This document shows positions 26,817 through 35,984 of a stretch of DNA of 64,000 bases, in pieces; within the stretch, counting starts at the first letter, position 1; each line of letters begins with the position of its first letter. The notes beneath the pieces are model-generated. The model saw nothing but the letters and a program-made list of their open reading frames with translations. It was not told the origin of the DNA and did not search any database. The stretch comes from Chloroflexota bacterium (GTDB lineage: Bacteria; Chloroflexota; Anaerolineae; Anaerolineales; VGOW01), in the NCBI GenBank assembly GCA_016213135.1, contig JACRBQ010000075.1:1-64000 (forward strand), given 5' to 3'. The position numbers and the translations under genes are program-made.

Positions 26817-27559
26817 GCGCCTCAAGGAGCCGCCGAGTGTTCGAAAACTTTCCCAAAGCACGGCCCGACCTGCCCGACAACTACCGGAAGATTTACGAAT
26901 ATCACTACAAGCTCAACCGGCAGGGTGGCTCGGTGGCGACCTCCCTGTCCAAACGCATGGAAGGCTGGATGCACCGGAAAATTGCCGAGGACGTGAGCGG
27001 TAGCGGCCAATCGCTGCTTACGCTGGAAATCGGCGCCGGGACGATGAACCATTTGCCCTACGAGCCGGCATCACGGCCGTACGATGTCATCGAACCGACA
27101 CAGTTCTTTTATGAATCGTCGCCGTTGCCGGCGCAAGTGCGAACGCTGTATAAGGACATTCGGGACATCCCCCCCGGAACAACCTACCAGCGGTTGATTT
27201 CGATTGCCACCTTTGAGCACATTTGCGACCTGCCCGACATGGTAGCCCGCTGCGGATTGCTGCTGGCCGACGGCGGCCAGTTGCGCGTGGGCATACCCAG
27301 CGAGGGCACCCTGCTGTGGCGCATGGGCTGGAGGTTCACCACCGGGCTGGAGTTTCGGCTGAAGTATGGCCTGGACTACTCGGTGCTGCTGCGGCACGAA
27401 CACGTTAATACTGCCGCAGACATAGAGGAGGTGTTGCGCTATTTCTTCGGCTCCGTGTCCGGCAGCGTGTTTGGGGTGAACCGCGCCCTGTCGTTCTATC
27501 AGTTCTTTGCCTGTTCCGCGCCTGTTCTCGACAGGTGCCACGCTCACTTGCGAGCATGA
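26813..27559 (+). CDS. SAM-dependent methyltransferase-like protein
   Basis: Start is GTG at 26813, overlapping the upstream stop. The 248-residue protein has the class I SAM-binding motif LTLEIGAGTMNHLPY near residue 70, an acidic end-of-strand segment YDVIEPTQFFYESS, and ISIATFEHICDLPDM near 126-140 in the position of motif IV/post-I. A long insert (GTLLWRMGWRFTTGLEFRLKYG) suggests an amphipathic or lid region. A methylated sugar is common at the end of ABC-exported chains and would be read by the Wzt C-terminal domain, but the acceptor is unknown. Confidence 0.72.
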   Translation: MSASRSRRVFENFPKARPDLPDNYRKIYEYHYKLNRQGGSVATSLSKRMEGWMHRKIAEDVSGSGQSLLTLEIGAGTMNHLPYEPASRPYDVIEPTQFFYESSPLPAQVRTLYKDIRDIPPGTTYQRLISIATFEHICDLPDMVARCGLLLADGGQLRVGIPSEGTLLWRMGWRFTTGLEFRLKYGLDYSVLLRHEHVNTAADIEEVLRYFFGSVSGSVFGVNRALSFYQFFACSAPVLDRCHAHLRA

Positions 27560-29304
27560 ACAGCAAACCCGACTCGGGGACGACCAGCGCTCCGCTTGCG
27601 GCGGCCACGGCGCCTGCCGGCGTTGCCGGTGCTGTTGCCGCAGCGGCTGTTCTGGCGCTGGTCAATCTGGCCGCATATGCCTTCACCTACGCGCCGGTTA
27701 TCTACTCGGACGACTGGAGTACGGTGTTGGCGGAACAGGTTCAAGGGCGCTGGCACTGGTTTATCCAAACTTCCTTCCGGCCGTTTTTCGACATGCCGCT
27801 GATTTTGCAATCGATGCTGCTTGGCATCAACATCCCGGCGTACCACGCGGTGCTGTGGGTGCTGCATCTGTTGCTGGCGTTGCTGGTGTTCGCTATTGCC
27901 CGGCAGATCCCTTGCCTGCGCGCGTGGCCCACCAGCCTGCTGGCGGCGTTGCTTTTTCTTCTGTATCCCACCGACTACACGGTCATGTGGCTGGTCATGA
28001 TGCCCATTTACACCTCCAGAGCATTGGCGTTGGGGATCATCTATCTGCTGATCCGTTTCGCCAAAGGCGGCGGGCGCGCCGGCTACATTGCGGCCATAGT
28101 GCTGCTGCCGCTGTCGCTCGGAATTTATGACGGGCACATCGGGTTGATTGCGGCGTGTTCAGTGCTGCTTGTGATCGCGTTGCCTTCCATGTCGGCGTGG
28201 CGGCGAGCGGCCCTTTTGGTCCCGGTCGCCATTTGTGGCGCGTTTGCCTTGTGGCGGCTCATCGGGCCGCACTTGGCGAACGTTTCGCAAGTGGACGAGT
28301 ACGCGCCCCAAGTTACTGCCTCGCCGGGCGAGCTGCTATCGCGCGTGCTGCTCGGTTACAAAGTCACACTCGTTTGGGGATGGACTGGCGCTGTTGGGCA
28401 ACTGATCCCGGCGCTCGGGAACTCGAAGGCGGCATTGGCGGCAGTGGCCGGCGCGGTCGTCGTCTCCGCCTTTTGCGTCTGGCTCGCGCTCAATTATATC
28501 CAGCGCCGTCAGCCATCCGTGGCGACGTGGGCAATGAGCGAGCGGCGCGCGAGCCTCCGTGCTGCATCGTGGTTGGGGTTGATTGGTTTGATCCTTGTGG
28601 GTGCGGGGTATGTGCCCGTCATCCTGGTATTCATCCCTAACCTTGCCGCCGTAGGCTCCCGCGTCAACTTTTACGCCGGGCTGGGCGGCGTGCTTTTTCT
28701 GCTGTCGTTGGTCGTGGGCGCGAGTGTGCTGGCGGCGCGCGCGCCCCGGCAAGCGCCGTTGTTGTGCGCCGCGACGCTCGCGCCGCTGTTGGCCGTGGGG
28801 CTGGCGGCGCAAATGGCAGTGCAGCGCAGCGCCGCCACGGCCTGGGATGAACAGCGGGCTATCTGGCAGTTGGTGATGCAGCAAGCGCCCAATTTGCGCG
28901 ACCACACGTTTTTGCTGATAGCCTTGCCGGGATACAGCGATCGGCTGGGGTATCAGACCTGGGAGCGCGCGCCGCTGGCCGCGCCCTGGGAAGTCAATGC
29001 CGCTGTGGCGCTCCTGTACAACAACGCCACCCTCAACGGGGGCGTGATCTTCCCCGGCGTAATTGGCGGCACCGAGTCGGTGCTGACCGCTGAGGGAGTG
29101 AAGAGGGTTGCCGCGGGTGCCATTCCCTACGATCAGATGGTGGCCGTGGAATACCACAGGGACACCGGGGCGCTTACGATGTTGGATGAACTTCCGGCTG
29201 ACTGGGTTGCAGGCGCGCAAGGCCCGGTGCTCATTGGGGGCACGGGCCTGGTGGACGCCAACCCACCTGTGGCCCCCCTGCGCTCGCTGCTGGCTGCGCC
29301 ATGA
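27556..29304 (+). CDS. Polytopic membrane protein, possible GT-C-type glycosyltransferase
   Basis: ATG at 27556 overlaps the methyltransferase stop. The 582-residue protein has an Ala-rich N-terminus, one helix (AAAVLALVNLAAYAFTYAPV), a loop with YSDDWSTVL that would face outside, and about ten more helices up to about residue 420, then a soluble C-terminal domain of about 160 residues (LRDHTFLLIALPGYSDRLG...). The acidic pair after helix 1 and the soluble tail recall GT39-like enzymes, but sequence resemblance to known families is weak. Fold is inferred, not shown. Confidence 0.6.
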   Translation: MNSKPDSGTTSAPLAAATAPAGVAGAVAAAAVLALVNLAAYAFTYAPVIYSDDWSTVLAEQVQGRWHWFIQTSFRPFFDMPLILQSMLLGINIPAYHAVLWVLHLLLALLVFAIARQIPCLRAWPTSLLAALLFLLYPTDYTVMWLVMMPIYTSRALALGIIYLLIRFAKGGGRAGYIAAIVLLPLSLGIYDGHIGLIAACSVLLVIALPSMSAWRRAALLVPVAICGAFALWRLIGPHLANVSQVDEYAPQVTASPGELLSRVLLGYKVTLVWGWTGAVGQLIPALGNSKAALAAVAGAVVVSAFCVWLALNYIQRRQPSVATWAMSERRASLRAASWLGLIGLILVGAGYVPVILVFIPNLAAVGSRVNFYAGLGGVLFLLSLVVGASVLAARAPRQAPLLCAATLAPLLAVGLAAQMAVQRSAATAWDEQRAIWQLVMQQAPNLRDHTFLLIALPGYSDRLGYQTWERAPLAAPWEVNAAVALLYNNATLNGGVIFPGVIGGTESVLTAEGVKRVAAGAIPYDQMVAVEYHRDTGALTMLDELPADWVAGAQGPVLIGGTGLVDANPPVAPLRSLLAAP

Positions 29305-30047
29305 AACCGCCGGCATTCCCTTTCAAGCGTGATGAAGCCGGGAGAATGATTGCCGACGAGGCGGCCATTGGCGATGCCGTACATCTGGGGAATCACGTTG
29401 CCATTTACCCCCGCGTACGCATCGGCGACCGCAGCGTTATCATGGATGGCGCCGTGCTGGGGCGCGTGCCGTTGTCCAACAGCACCGTCACCCGGCCCAT
29501 CACCTCCGCGTTCTCCGATCTGATCGTCGGCAACGACAGTATCATTGGCTGCAATGCCGTCTTGTACACCGGGTGTACTCTGGGCCGGCAAGTGATGGTG
29601 GGCGATCTCTCTTCCATTCGGGAAGGCTGCACCATAGGCGACGGCGCGGTGATTGGCCGAGGGGTGATGATGCTTTACGACAGTGCCCTTGGCCGCTTCA
29701 GCCGCATACAGGATCAAGCTCATCTGGTGGGCAACATGGTGATTGAGGAGCACGTGTTCATTGGCATGGGCGTCATCACAACCAACGACAACGAAGTCTA
29801 CCTCTCCCGGTTTGGCATCGCGCCGGCGAAGCTGCGCGGCCCCACCATACGCAAATTTGCCGTGATCGGCGCTGGGGCTACCCTGTTGCCGAATATCGAA
29901 ATTGGCGTGGGGGCCTTGGTCGGCGCGGGCGCGGTGGTCACCAAAGACGTTCCGCCGTGGACGGTGGTGGCCGGTTCGCCGGCCCGCCACGTCAAGAACA
30001 TCCCCGACGATTGGCAACGAAGCATTGAACGGCATTTCGGTTTGTAG
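29301..30047 (+). CDS. Left-handed beta-helix acyltransferase, FdtC/WbbJ-like
   Basis: ATG overlaps the preceding stop. The 248-residue protein is dominated by hexapeptide repeats (AAIGDAVHLGNHVAIYP, VRIGDRSVIMDGAVLG, LIVGNDSIIGCNAV, CTIGDGAVIGRGV, VVIEEH-like VIEEHVFIGMGV, IEIGVGALVGAGAVVTKDV) and ends in AGSPARHVKNIPDDW, the usual end of sugar O/N-acetyltransferases. It lies 27 bases upstream of an FdtA-like 3,4-ketoisomerase, the pairing known from dTDP-3-acetamido-3,6-dideoxyhexose pathways (FdtC acetylates a 3-amino sugar). The aminotransferase of that pathway is not seen in the window. Confidence 0.82.
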   Translation: MKPPAFPFKRDEAGRMIADEAAIGDAVHLGNHVAIYPRVRIGDRSVIMDGAVLGRVPLSNSTVTRPITSAFSDLIVGNDSIIGCNAVLYTGCTLGRQVMVGDLSSIREGCTIGDGAVIGRGVMMLYDSALGRFSRIQDQAHLVGNMVIEEHVFIGMGVITTNDNEVYLSRFGIAPAKLRGPTIRKFAVIGAGATLLPNIEIGVGALVGAGAVVTKDVPPWTVVAGSPARHVKNIPDDWQRSIERHFGL

Positions 30048-30074
30048 CCCGGCGCACTGTCGCAGGATTGCGCC

Positions 30075-30491
30075 ATGAGCCTTGCCGATTGCAGGCTGAT
30101 CGCGCTGCCCAAAATTGACGATCCGCGCGGAAATCTGACTTTTATCGAGAGCGGCGGGCACATTCCCTTTGAAGTTAAGCGCGTCTTCTACTTATACGAC
30201 GTGCCCACGGGCCAGAACCGTGGCGCGCATGCCCACAGGCGGTTGCAGCAGTTCCTCATCTGCCTCTCCGGCAGCTTCGATGTGATGCTTGATGACGGAC
30301 AGGGCAAATCGGTCGTTCACTTGAATCGCCCGTGGCTCGGGCTGTACATCCCGCCCATGATCTGGGCTTCAGAGGGCAACTTCGACGCCGGGTCTGTATG
30401 CCTGGTGCTGGCCTCCATTCATTACGACGAGTCCGATTACTACCGTGACTATCAGGGCTTCCTCGCCGCCGTGCGCAGCCGGAGCGCATGA
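30075..30491 (+). CDS. FdtA/QdtA-like cupin (3,4-ketoisomerase)
   Basis: The 138-residue cupin has RGNLTFIE, FYLYDVPTGQNRGAHAH near residues 35-51 and LQQFLICLSGSFDVMLDDG, all conserved in FdtA/QdtA/WxcM-C proteins, which isomerise dTDP-4-keto-6-deoxyglucose to the 3-keto sugar. The His pair in RGAHAHRR sits where the catalytic His residues lie in the family. IPPMIWASEGNF and YDESDYYRDYQGF are also signature segments. Together with the upstream acyltransferase it suggests a 3-amino-3,6-dideoxy sugar in the glycan, although the aminotransferase may lie elsewhere in the genome. Confidence 0.85.
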   Translation: MSLADCRLIALPKIDDPRGNLTFIESGGHIPFEVKRVFYLYDVPTGQNRGAHAHRRLQQFLICLSGSFDVMLDDGQGKSVVHLNRPWLGLYIPPMIWASEGNFDAGSVCLVLASIHYDESDYYRDYQGFLAAVRSRSA

Positions 30492-30574
30492 GCGCCGGCG
30501 CATTCTGGATCAGACGCGGCGGCCCGTTTCTGCCATCGACACCATGTTTCCCTGCGCTCACTGGTGACTGATCC

Positions 30575-30778
30575 ATGAAACTGCTCACCAGGCTGCACCC
30601 CCTGGGGCGGCGGCTCCGGGCGTGGGCGCAGCCGTTCAAAAGCGTCACGCACCACTACACCCGCCGCACCAAACAAACCTGCGCCGAACTGCAATTGGCC
30701 GACACGGTGAGCGCGCACTTGCAGCGCGAGTCGGCGGCGACATTGGTGGAATTGGGCATGGAGGCCGAGGCGAAGTAG
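30575..30778 (+). CDS. Small basic hypothetical protein
   Basis: A 67-residue open frame lies in the 300-base gap between the FdtA-like gene and the next glycosyltransferase. It starts with ATG after CTGATCC and encodes a Leu/Arg-rich start (MKLLTRLHPLGRRLRAWAQP) followed by a helical, Glu/Ala-rich end. No family is recognised. It may be an amphipathic small protein, the remnant of a larger gene, or chance coding in GC-rich DNA. The codon third positions are GC-rich like neighbouring genes, which gives mild support. The rest of the gap (30492-30574) shows nothing else. Confidence 0.4.
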   Translation: MKLLTRLHPLGRRLRAWAQPFKSVTHHYTRRTKQTCAELQLADTVSAHLQRESAATLVELGMEAEAK

Positions 30779-30791
30779 CGCCGCACTCCTC

Positions 30792-31979
30792 ATGCGAATA
30801 CTGTTTCTCTCTGCCTGGTTTCCGCACCCGGTGGACAACGGCTCAAAAATCCGCATTTCAAACCTGCTGCGCGCGCTGGCTCGCAAGCACGACGTTGATC
30901 TGCTCTCGTTTGTCGATTCCCCGCCCGGGCTGGAGAGCGCGCAGGCGCTGGCTTCGTATTGCCGGCTGGTGGGAACGGTGACCCGAGTGCCCTACCGTCC
31001 GCGCCGCCTGCGGGCGCTGGCCGGCTACTTTTCGCCCACGCCGCGTTCGCTGGTGGATACGCACTCCCCGGAGATGGCGCGGGCGCTCGCAGCGCAAATG
31101 GCCGCCAACCACTACAACCTGGTCATCGCTTCGGAAGTGGGGGTTGCGCCGTATGTGGCCCAATTGCCGTCTGTGCCAAAGGTGTTTGAGGATGTAGAAT
31201 TAGACGCCATCCGCACCCCGGCGGGGTCTTCGTCGAACGGGGTGGCCCGTGGTCGCCAGTGGCTGACGTGGTACAAAACCCGGCGCTACCTCGGCAAGCT
31301 CATTCATCGTTATGCGGCCTGCACCGTGGTATCGCGGCGGGAGTTTGAAAACGTGCGGGAGGCCGCGCCCGGTTTCCAACGAGTGGAGATCATCCCCAAC
31401 GGGGTGGATGTGGCCGCCATGCCGCACAATGGAATCAAGTGCCCGTCCAATGTGCTGATCTTCAACGGCTCGCTGACGTATGATGCCAACTTCGACGCCG
31501 CGCAGTATTTCCTAACCGAAGTGTGGCCGCTGCTGAAACTGAAAGTGCCCGATGTGCGGTTGCAGATCACTGGCCGGGTGGACGGGGTGGATGCCTCGCG
31601 CTTGCTGCGGGATGAGGCGGTTACGCTGACGGGCTATCTGCCCGACATCCATCGCGCCGTGGCCGAGGCTGCTGTGTGCGTGGCCCCGGTGCGTCGCGGC
31701 AGCGGCACGCGGATCAAAATACTGGAAGCGATGGCGCTTGGCACACCCGTGGTATCGACCACCAAAGGGGCAGAGGGGCTGGACGTGATTCACGGAGAGC
31801 ATATTCTCATTGCCGATTCGCCCGCCGACTTTGCAGGGCAGGTGGCGCGGCTGCTTCACGATGAGCCGTTGGGCCGGCATTTGGCTGCCAACGGGCGGCG
31901 GCTGGTGGAACAGAAATACGACTGGGCGGCGCTCGGCGAACAGTTTCGCCGGCTGGTGGACTCGGTGGCAGGAGGTTAG
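30792..31979 (+). CDS. Glycosyltransferase, GT4-type (Stp1-like)
   Basis: The 395-residue protein begins MRILFLSAWFPHPVDNGSKI, then RISNLLRALARKHDVDLLSF. This opening with a Lys-Ile/Val-Arg turn is typical of the GT4 subgroup found beside exosortase-linked exopolysaccharide loci (Stp1-like). Donor domain: LIFNGSLTYDANFDAAQYFL, VQLQITG-like VRLQITGRVDG, and PVRRGSGTRIKILEAMALGTPVVSTTKGAEGL near 297-328, with the catalytic Glu. Two other members of the subgroup lie at 35985 and 38499. Confidence 0.88.
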   Translation: MRILFLSAWFPHPVDNGSKIRISNLLRALARKHDVDLLSFVDSPPGLESAQALASYCRLVGTVTRVPYRPRRLRALAGYFSPTPRSLVDTHSPEMARALAAQMAANHYNLVIASEVGVAPYVAQLPSVPKVFEDVELDAIRTPAGSSSNGVARGRQWLTWYKTRRYLGKLIHRYAACTVVSRREFENVREAAPGFQRVEIIPNGVDVAAMPHNGIKCPSNVLIFNGSLTYDANFDAAQYFLTEVWPLLKLKVPDVRLQITGRVDGVDASRLLRDEAVTLTGYLPDIHRAVAEAAVCVAPVRRGSGTRIKILEAMALGTPVVSTTKGAEGLDVIHGEHILIADSPADFAGQVARLLHDEPLGRHLAANGRRLVEQKYDWAALGEQFRRLVDSVAGG

Positions 31980-33353
31980 ATGGTCAACGCAATTTTGGCT
32001 CGCACGGGGCGCACCCTGCCCGACCTCGCCCGGGTGTGGCTGATCGTGGTCGGGCTGTTGCTGGCGGTGGCCGCCTTGTCGTGGCATCCGTCGGTCAGAT
32101 ACCTGATGCTGCCCGTCGCCGTTCTCATAGTGTGGGTGGTGGCTGCCCACCCCCAGCCTTCGATGGTGGCGCTAGTGGTGGCGGCGATGACGGCGCCGTT
32201 TGCCGTCGGGACAGGCACTCAAACGGCGCTCAACGTGGGCGTGTTGGGGGTGATGTTCTTCACCGGTTTGTGGGTGCTGCAAATGCTGTATAACCGCAAA
32301 ATTGATCTGGTGCCCTCGCGCGCCACGCTGGCATTAATAGCCCTGGTATTTATCGCCGGTCTGTCGTTCCTCTTCAGCTACCTCCCGTGGAATGCGTTTG
32401 CGCAATTGGCGCCACTCAGGGCCCAGCTCGGCGGCCTCGGAATTTTCGCGCTGTCGGCGTGCGCGTTTTTGCTCGCTGCAAACCTGCTGCGTAGCCGAAT
32501 GTGGCTGGAGCGTTTGGTGTGGGTCTTCGTCAGCATCAATGTGGTCTATTTGCTGGGGCGCCTGTTCAAGCCCCTATTCTGGCTCACGTTGGGATGGGCC
32601 CCCGGAGCCAACGGCAGCGCGTTTTGGATCTGGATGGCCGCGTTGCCGGTTGGTCAGGCCCTATTCAATACCGGGTTGTCGCGGGGGAGGCGCTTACTGC
32701 TACTAGGCGCGGGCGCGCTTACGCTTGCGGTTGCGATGATAAAGCAGTTGGATTGGGCATCCGGGTGGCTGCCGCCGCTCATTGCCGTGGGCATTATCGT
32801 GATGCTCCGCTGGCCCCGGCGCACCCTGGTGTTGGCGCCCATTGTTGCGATTGTGTCCTACTTTGCGCTGGCCTCGATCCGCAGCGCAGTCACGAGTGAG
32901 TTCAGCTGGGGAGCGCGTCTGGCGGCGTGGCAAATCGTCCTGCAGATCGCCCAACTCAACCCGTTGCTTGGTTTAGGCCCGTCCAACTATTACTACTACA
33001 CGCCGCTTTACAATATCCTCGGCTATTACGTGCGCTTCAACTCGCACAACAACTACGTCGATCTGATTGCCCAAACCGGGCTGCTGGGCACGGCGGCATT
33101 CTTCTGGTTTGCGGCCGAGTTCTGGCGCGAGGGATGGGGCCTGCGCCATCGCGTGAAATCCGGCTTCTCGCAAGGCTATGTGGCGGCGTGCATGGCCGGA
33201 CTGGTGGCCATGCTGATCACGGGGATGTTGGGCGACTGGTTCCTGCCGTTCGTGTACAACGTCGGAATTAGCGGCTTCCGCGCCAGCATGCTGTTCTGGG
33301 TGTTCCTCGGCGGCATGATCAGCCTCAAGCGCACGGATGTGCCAGAGGCATAG
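31980..33353 (+). CDS. O-antigen ligase/polymerase-like membrane protein (Wzy_C family)
   Basis: The ATG follows the preceding TAG directly, with GGAGG four bases further upstream. The 457-residue protein has about twelve hydrophobic helices and a large loop with GLGPSNYYYYTPLYN and FNSHNNYVDLIAQTG near residue 353, the conserved region of the Wzy_C/WaaL family (His in the H-N-x-Y context). These enzymes polymerise or ligate undecaprenyl-linked glycan on the outer face. Its presence beside an ABC exporter is notable, because ABC-exported chains do not need a polymerase; a ligase function is therefore possible. Confidence 0.8.
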   Translation: MVNAILARTGRTLPDLARVWLIVVGLLLAVAALSWHPSVRYLMLPVAVLIVWVVAAHPQPSMVALVVAAMTAPFAVGTGTQTALNVGVLGVMFFTGLWVLQMLYNRKIDLVPSRATLALIALVFIAGLSFLFSYLPWNAFAQLAPLRAQLGGLGIFALSACAFLLAANLLRSRMWLERLVWVFVSINVVYLLGRLFKPLFWLTLGWAPGANGSAFWIWMAALPVGQALFNTGLSRGRRLLLLGAGALTLAVAMIKQLDWASGWLPPLIAVGIIVMLRWPRRTLVLAPIVAIVSYFALASIRSAVTSEFSWGARLAAWQIVLQIAQLNPLLGLGPSNYYYYTPLYNILGYYVRFNSHNNYVDLIAQTGLLGTAAFFWFAAEFWREGWGLRHRVKSGFSQGYVAACMAGLVAMLITGMLGDWFLPFVYNVGISGFRASMLFWVFLGGMISLKRTDVPEA

Positions 33354-33365
33354 CAAAGGCCCCGC

Positions 33366-34292
33366 ATGAGCCTTAGCCCATCGTTGTCTATTATCACCGT
33401 CAGTTGGAACACGCGTGCCCTGCTGGACCAATGCCTGGCCTCCGTGTTCGCCAACGGGCCCCAATGCGCGTTTGACGTGTGGGTGGTGGACAACGCGTCG
33501 CAAGATCAGAGCGCCGCACTCGTGCGCGATAAATATCCCCGCGTGCGGCTGATCGAGAACGACTCCAATGCCGGCTTTGCCCGGGCCAACAATCAGGCCA
33601 TGGCCCAATCGAACGGCGACTACGTGCTGCTGCTCAATTCCGACACTGTGGCCTTGCCGGGCATGCTGACCGAATTGGTGCAGTGGATGGAAGCCCACCC
33701 GGAAGCGGGAATTGTGGGCGGCACGCTCATGAATCCCGATGGAAGTTTCCAGGCCTCCCACGGCGACTACCCGACCCTCGTTTCTGCATTGCTGAATGTG
33801 GCCGGGCTGGCTCGCGGGTTCTACGGCCCCTATTTCCCGAGTCACGCGCCGGTTGCGTCGCAGGGCGCCATCCCCGCCGACTGGGTGGGCGGGGCGTGCC
33901 TCATGGCGCGGCGGCAGGCGATTGCCGCGGTGGGGCCGCTCGATGAAGGCTACTTCATGTATGCGGAGGAGATGGACTGGTGCTACCGCATGCGTCAAGC
34001 GGGTTGGGGCGTGTTCTCGCTGCCCACGGCCAAATGCGCCCATTGGGGCGGCCAGAGCAGTGCACAGGTCAGCCGCATCACGCCGGCCCGACTCGTGGCC
34101 GCCACGCATCGTTTTATGAAAAAGCATCGCGGCGCCGTTCCTGCGGCCGCATTCCGCGCCGGGGCCGGGGTGTTGGGCATTGCCAAGGCTGCGGTGTTCG
34201 CCGCGCTGGCGCTGGCCCACCATGCGCGGCGCGGCTATTGGCGCGACAAGGCCGTGGCGAATCTTACGCTGGCGCTGGAAGGTTTTCGCTAA
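33366..34292 (+). CDS. Glycosyltransferase, GT2 (rhamnosyltransferase-like)
   Basis: The 308-residue protein begins with SLSIITVSWNTRALLDQCLASV and VWVVDNASQDQSAALV, then NAGFARANNQAM and LLLNSDTVALPGML. The D-N-A-S and N-S-D forms are those of the rhamnosyltransferase-like GT2 branch. ADWVGGACLMARRQAI and DEGYFMYAEEMDWCYRMRQAG form the acceptor side. The last 60 residues contain an Ala-rich hydrophobic stretch (AVFAALALAHHAR) that may bind the membrane. A 6-deoxyhexose donor would fit the SDR genes upstream, but this is inference. Confidence 0.88.
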   Translation: MSLSPSLSIITVSWNTRALLDQCLASVFANGPQCAFDVWVVDNASQDQSAALVRDKYPRVRLIENDSNAGFARANNQAMAQSNGDYVLLLNSDTVALPGMLTELVQWMEAHPEAGIVGGTLMNPDGSFQASHGDYPTLVSALLNVAGLARGFYGPYFPSHAPVASQGAIPADWVGGACLMARRQAIAAVGPLDEGYFMYAEEMDWCYRMRQAGWGVFSLPTAKCAHWGGQSSAQVSRITPARLVAATHRFMKKHRGAVPAAAFRAGAGVLGIAKAAVFAALALAHHARRGYWRDKAVANLTLALEGFR

Positions 34293-34303
34293 GGCCGCTT
34301 CTC

Positions 34304-34846
34304 ATGAGGATATTGCATCTCGGGTGCGGGCAGGCCAAGTTTCCGGGGGCCATCGGCATCGATGTCAACCCCCGGTCACAGGCCGATGTGCTCTACAATT
34401 TGGATCAATGCCCGTACCCGTTCATCGCAAACTCGTTCGATCAGATTCTGTGCGAGCACGTGCTGGAGCATCTTGAGGATGTGATCAAGGTGATGGACGA
34501 ACTGCACCGGCTGGGGCGGCCGGGCGCAAAAGTGGTTGTGCGGGTGCCTCATTTTTCCAGTGTGTACTATTACTCGGACCCCACGCACAAGCACCCGTTC
34601 GGGCGGCATTCGTTCGATTATTTCATCTCGGGGACGCCGGTGCACCAGTTTCACTACTCCGACTCCGAGTACCGATTGGCGCGCGTGGCCTTCCCGCCCC
34701 CGGACGATGCCGGGCCGCTCAAAAGGGCCGTGTTCAAGTTGATCAACCGCTACGGCGATTTTTATGAGCGGCGGCTGGCATTCATTCTGCCGCGGCATCT
34801 CATTGAGTACGAGTTGGAAGTCGTCAAAGATGCAGATCGCTATTGA
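34304..34846 (+). CDS. Small class I SAM-dependent methyltransferase-like protein
   Basis: ATG at 34304 gives MRILHLGCGQAKFPGAIGID, in which LHLGCG is motif I; the longer frame upstream lies inside the GT2 gene. The 180-residue protein has SFDQILCEHVLEHLEDVIKVM and ELHRLGRPGAKVVVRVPHF, the usual class I (Methyltransf_11-type) pattern. It is short, lacking an N-terminal cap. It overlaps the following gene by 17 bases. The substrate is probably a sugar hydroxyl or an anchored intermediate, unproven. Confidence 0.8.
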   Translation: MRILHLGCGQAKFPGAIGIDVNPRSQADVLYNLDQCPYPFIANSFDQILCEHVLEHLEDVIKVMDELHRLGRPGAKVVVRVPHFSSVYYYSDPTHKHPFGRHSFDYFISGTPVHQFHYSDSEYRLARVAFPPPDDAGPLKRAVFKLINRYGDFYERRLAFILPRHLIEYELEVVKDADRY

Positions 34847-35981
34847 TGCGCGGGCCGCTTCCAATACGCAAACGGGCGGGTTCAAAACGTACGCCGAGGG
34901 GTTGTTGGAGGGGTTGGCCGCGCTCGAGTCGCCGCACACGTTTTGGGTATACACCGATCGGCCCTATCAGTTCTCCGCGCGGCGTCCGGCAAACTTCAAC
35001 TTCAGAGTCGTCCCTGCGAACCTCAAGCTCATCGGTGCGGGCTGGCGCGAGCAGGTTGCCATGCCGTTGGATATGGCAAGCAGAGGGGTGGATGTGGCGC
35101 ACTTCCCGTACAACACCGCCCCTTTGTGGGCGCGCGGCAAACGCGTCGTCACCATTCACGATCTGATCCTGTTGCGCGATGGGGCCGCCCCGGCGCGGGC
35201 CTCGGCCACGTTGCACCACCGGCTGATGAACCAATACAACCGGCTGTTCCTGCTGTGGGCCGCCCGCACTGCGAATGCCATCATTACCGATTCTGATTTC
35301 TCTGCCAAAGAAATCGTCCAGCGGTTCCCCCGCACTAACGGGCGCGTGCATGCCATTCCGCTGGCGGCCAATTCAATTTTTTATCGGGCGGAGCGGGCCG
35401 AGGCGGCGGCGTACGTGCAGAGCCAGTGGGGCTTGCCCGCCGATTATGTGCTCGCCCTCGGCTCTGCCGATCCGCGCAAGAACGTAACTGCCTCGGCCCG
35501 CGCTTATGCGGCGCTGCCCGAAGCGGTGAGGCACGGGCGCCGGCTGGTTGTGGTGCTGGCGCATGAGGCTTTGCGGCCGGCGATGGAGCGCCTGCTCACG
35601 GAGCTGGGCATCGCCGGGGAAGCCACCATGTTGGTCAACCAGCCGCGCACAGCCATGCAAAAAATATACGCGGCGGCGGCGGTGTTTGTGTTTCCGACTC
35701 TCTACGAGGGGTTCGGCATGCCGCCGCTGGAAGCCATGGCCTGTGGCACGCCCGTGATCACCTCCAACACCACGTCTATTCCCGAAATAACCGGCCCGGC
35801 CGCATTGCTCGTGGATCCGCAGGAGGTGCGCGCGCTGGCCCGCGCGCTGGAGGCGGTGCTGACTGAGGCTGGGTTGGCCGAAGCCTTGCGCCACAAAGGC
35901 CGCGAGCAAGCGGCGCGTTTTTCGTGGGAGCGCACGGCGCGCGAAACGCTGGCCGTGTATTCGAGCGCGGCGGCGCAGTAG
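34830..35981 (+). CDS. Glycosyltransferase, GT4-type
   Basis: ATG at 34830 gives [20 protein letters not shown], the Gly-rich donor opening of GT4 enzymes. The 383-residue protein continues with [27 protein letters not shown], the conserved His-Asp region, [18 protein letters not shown] and [19 protein letters not shown], and the catalytic [23 protein letters not shown] near 290-312. This pattern is that of mannosyltransferase-like GT4 proteins (WbaZ/MtfB type). It starts within the methyltransferase gene. Confidence 0.9.
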   Translation: MQIAIDARAASNTQTGGFKTYAEGLLEGLAALESPHTFWVYTDRPYQFSARRPANFNFRVVPANLKLIGAGWREQVAMPLDMASRGVDVAHFPYNTAPLWARGKRVVTIHDLILLRDGAAPARASATLHHRLMNQYNRLFLLWAARTANAIITDSDFSAKEIVQRFPRTNGRVHAIPLAANSIFYRAERAEAAAYVQSQWGLPADYVLALGSADPRKNVTASARAYAALPEAVRHGRRLVVVLAHEALRPAMERLLTELGIAGEATMLVNQPRTAMQKIYAAAAVFVFPTLYEGFGMPPLEAMACGTPVITSNTTSIPEITGPAALLVDPQEVRALARALEAVLTEAGLAEALRHKGREQAARFSWERTARETLAVYSSAAAQ

Positions 35982-35984
35982 CTC

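Noticed and set aside
30488-30571. A 27-codon frame overlapping the FdtA-like stop
   Set aside because: Too short, no family resemblance, and no sign of conservation can be read from one sequence.
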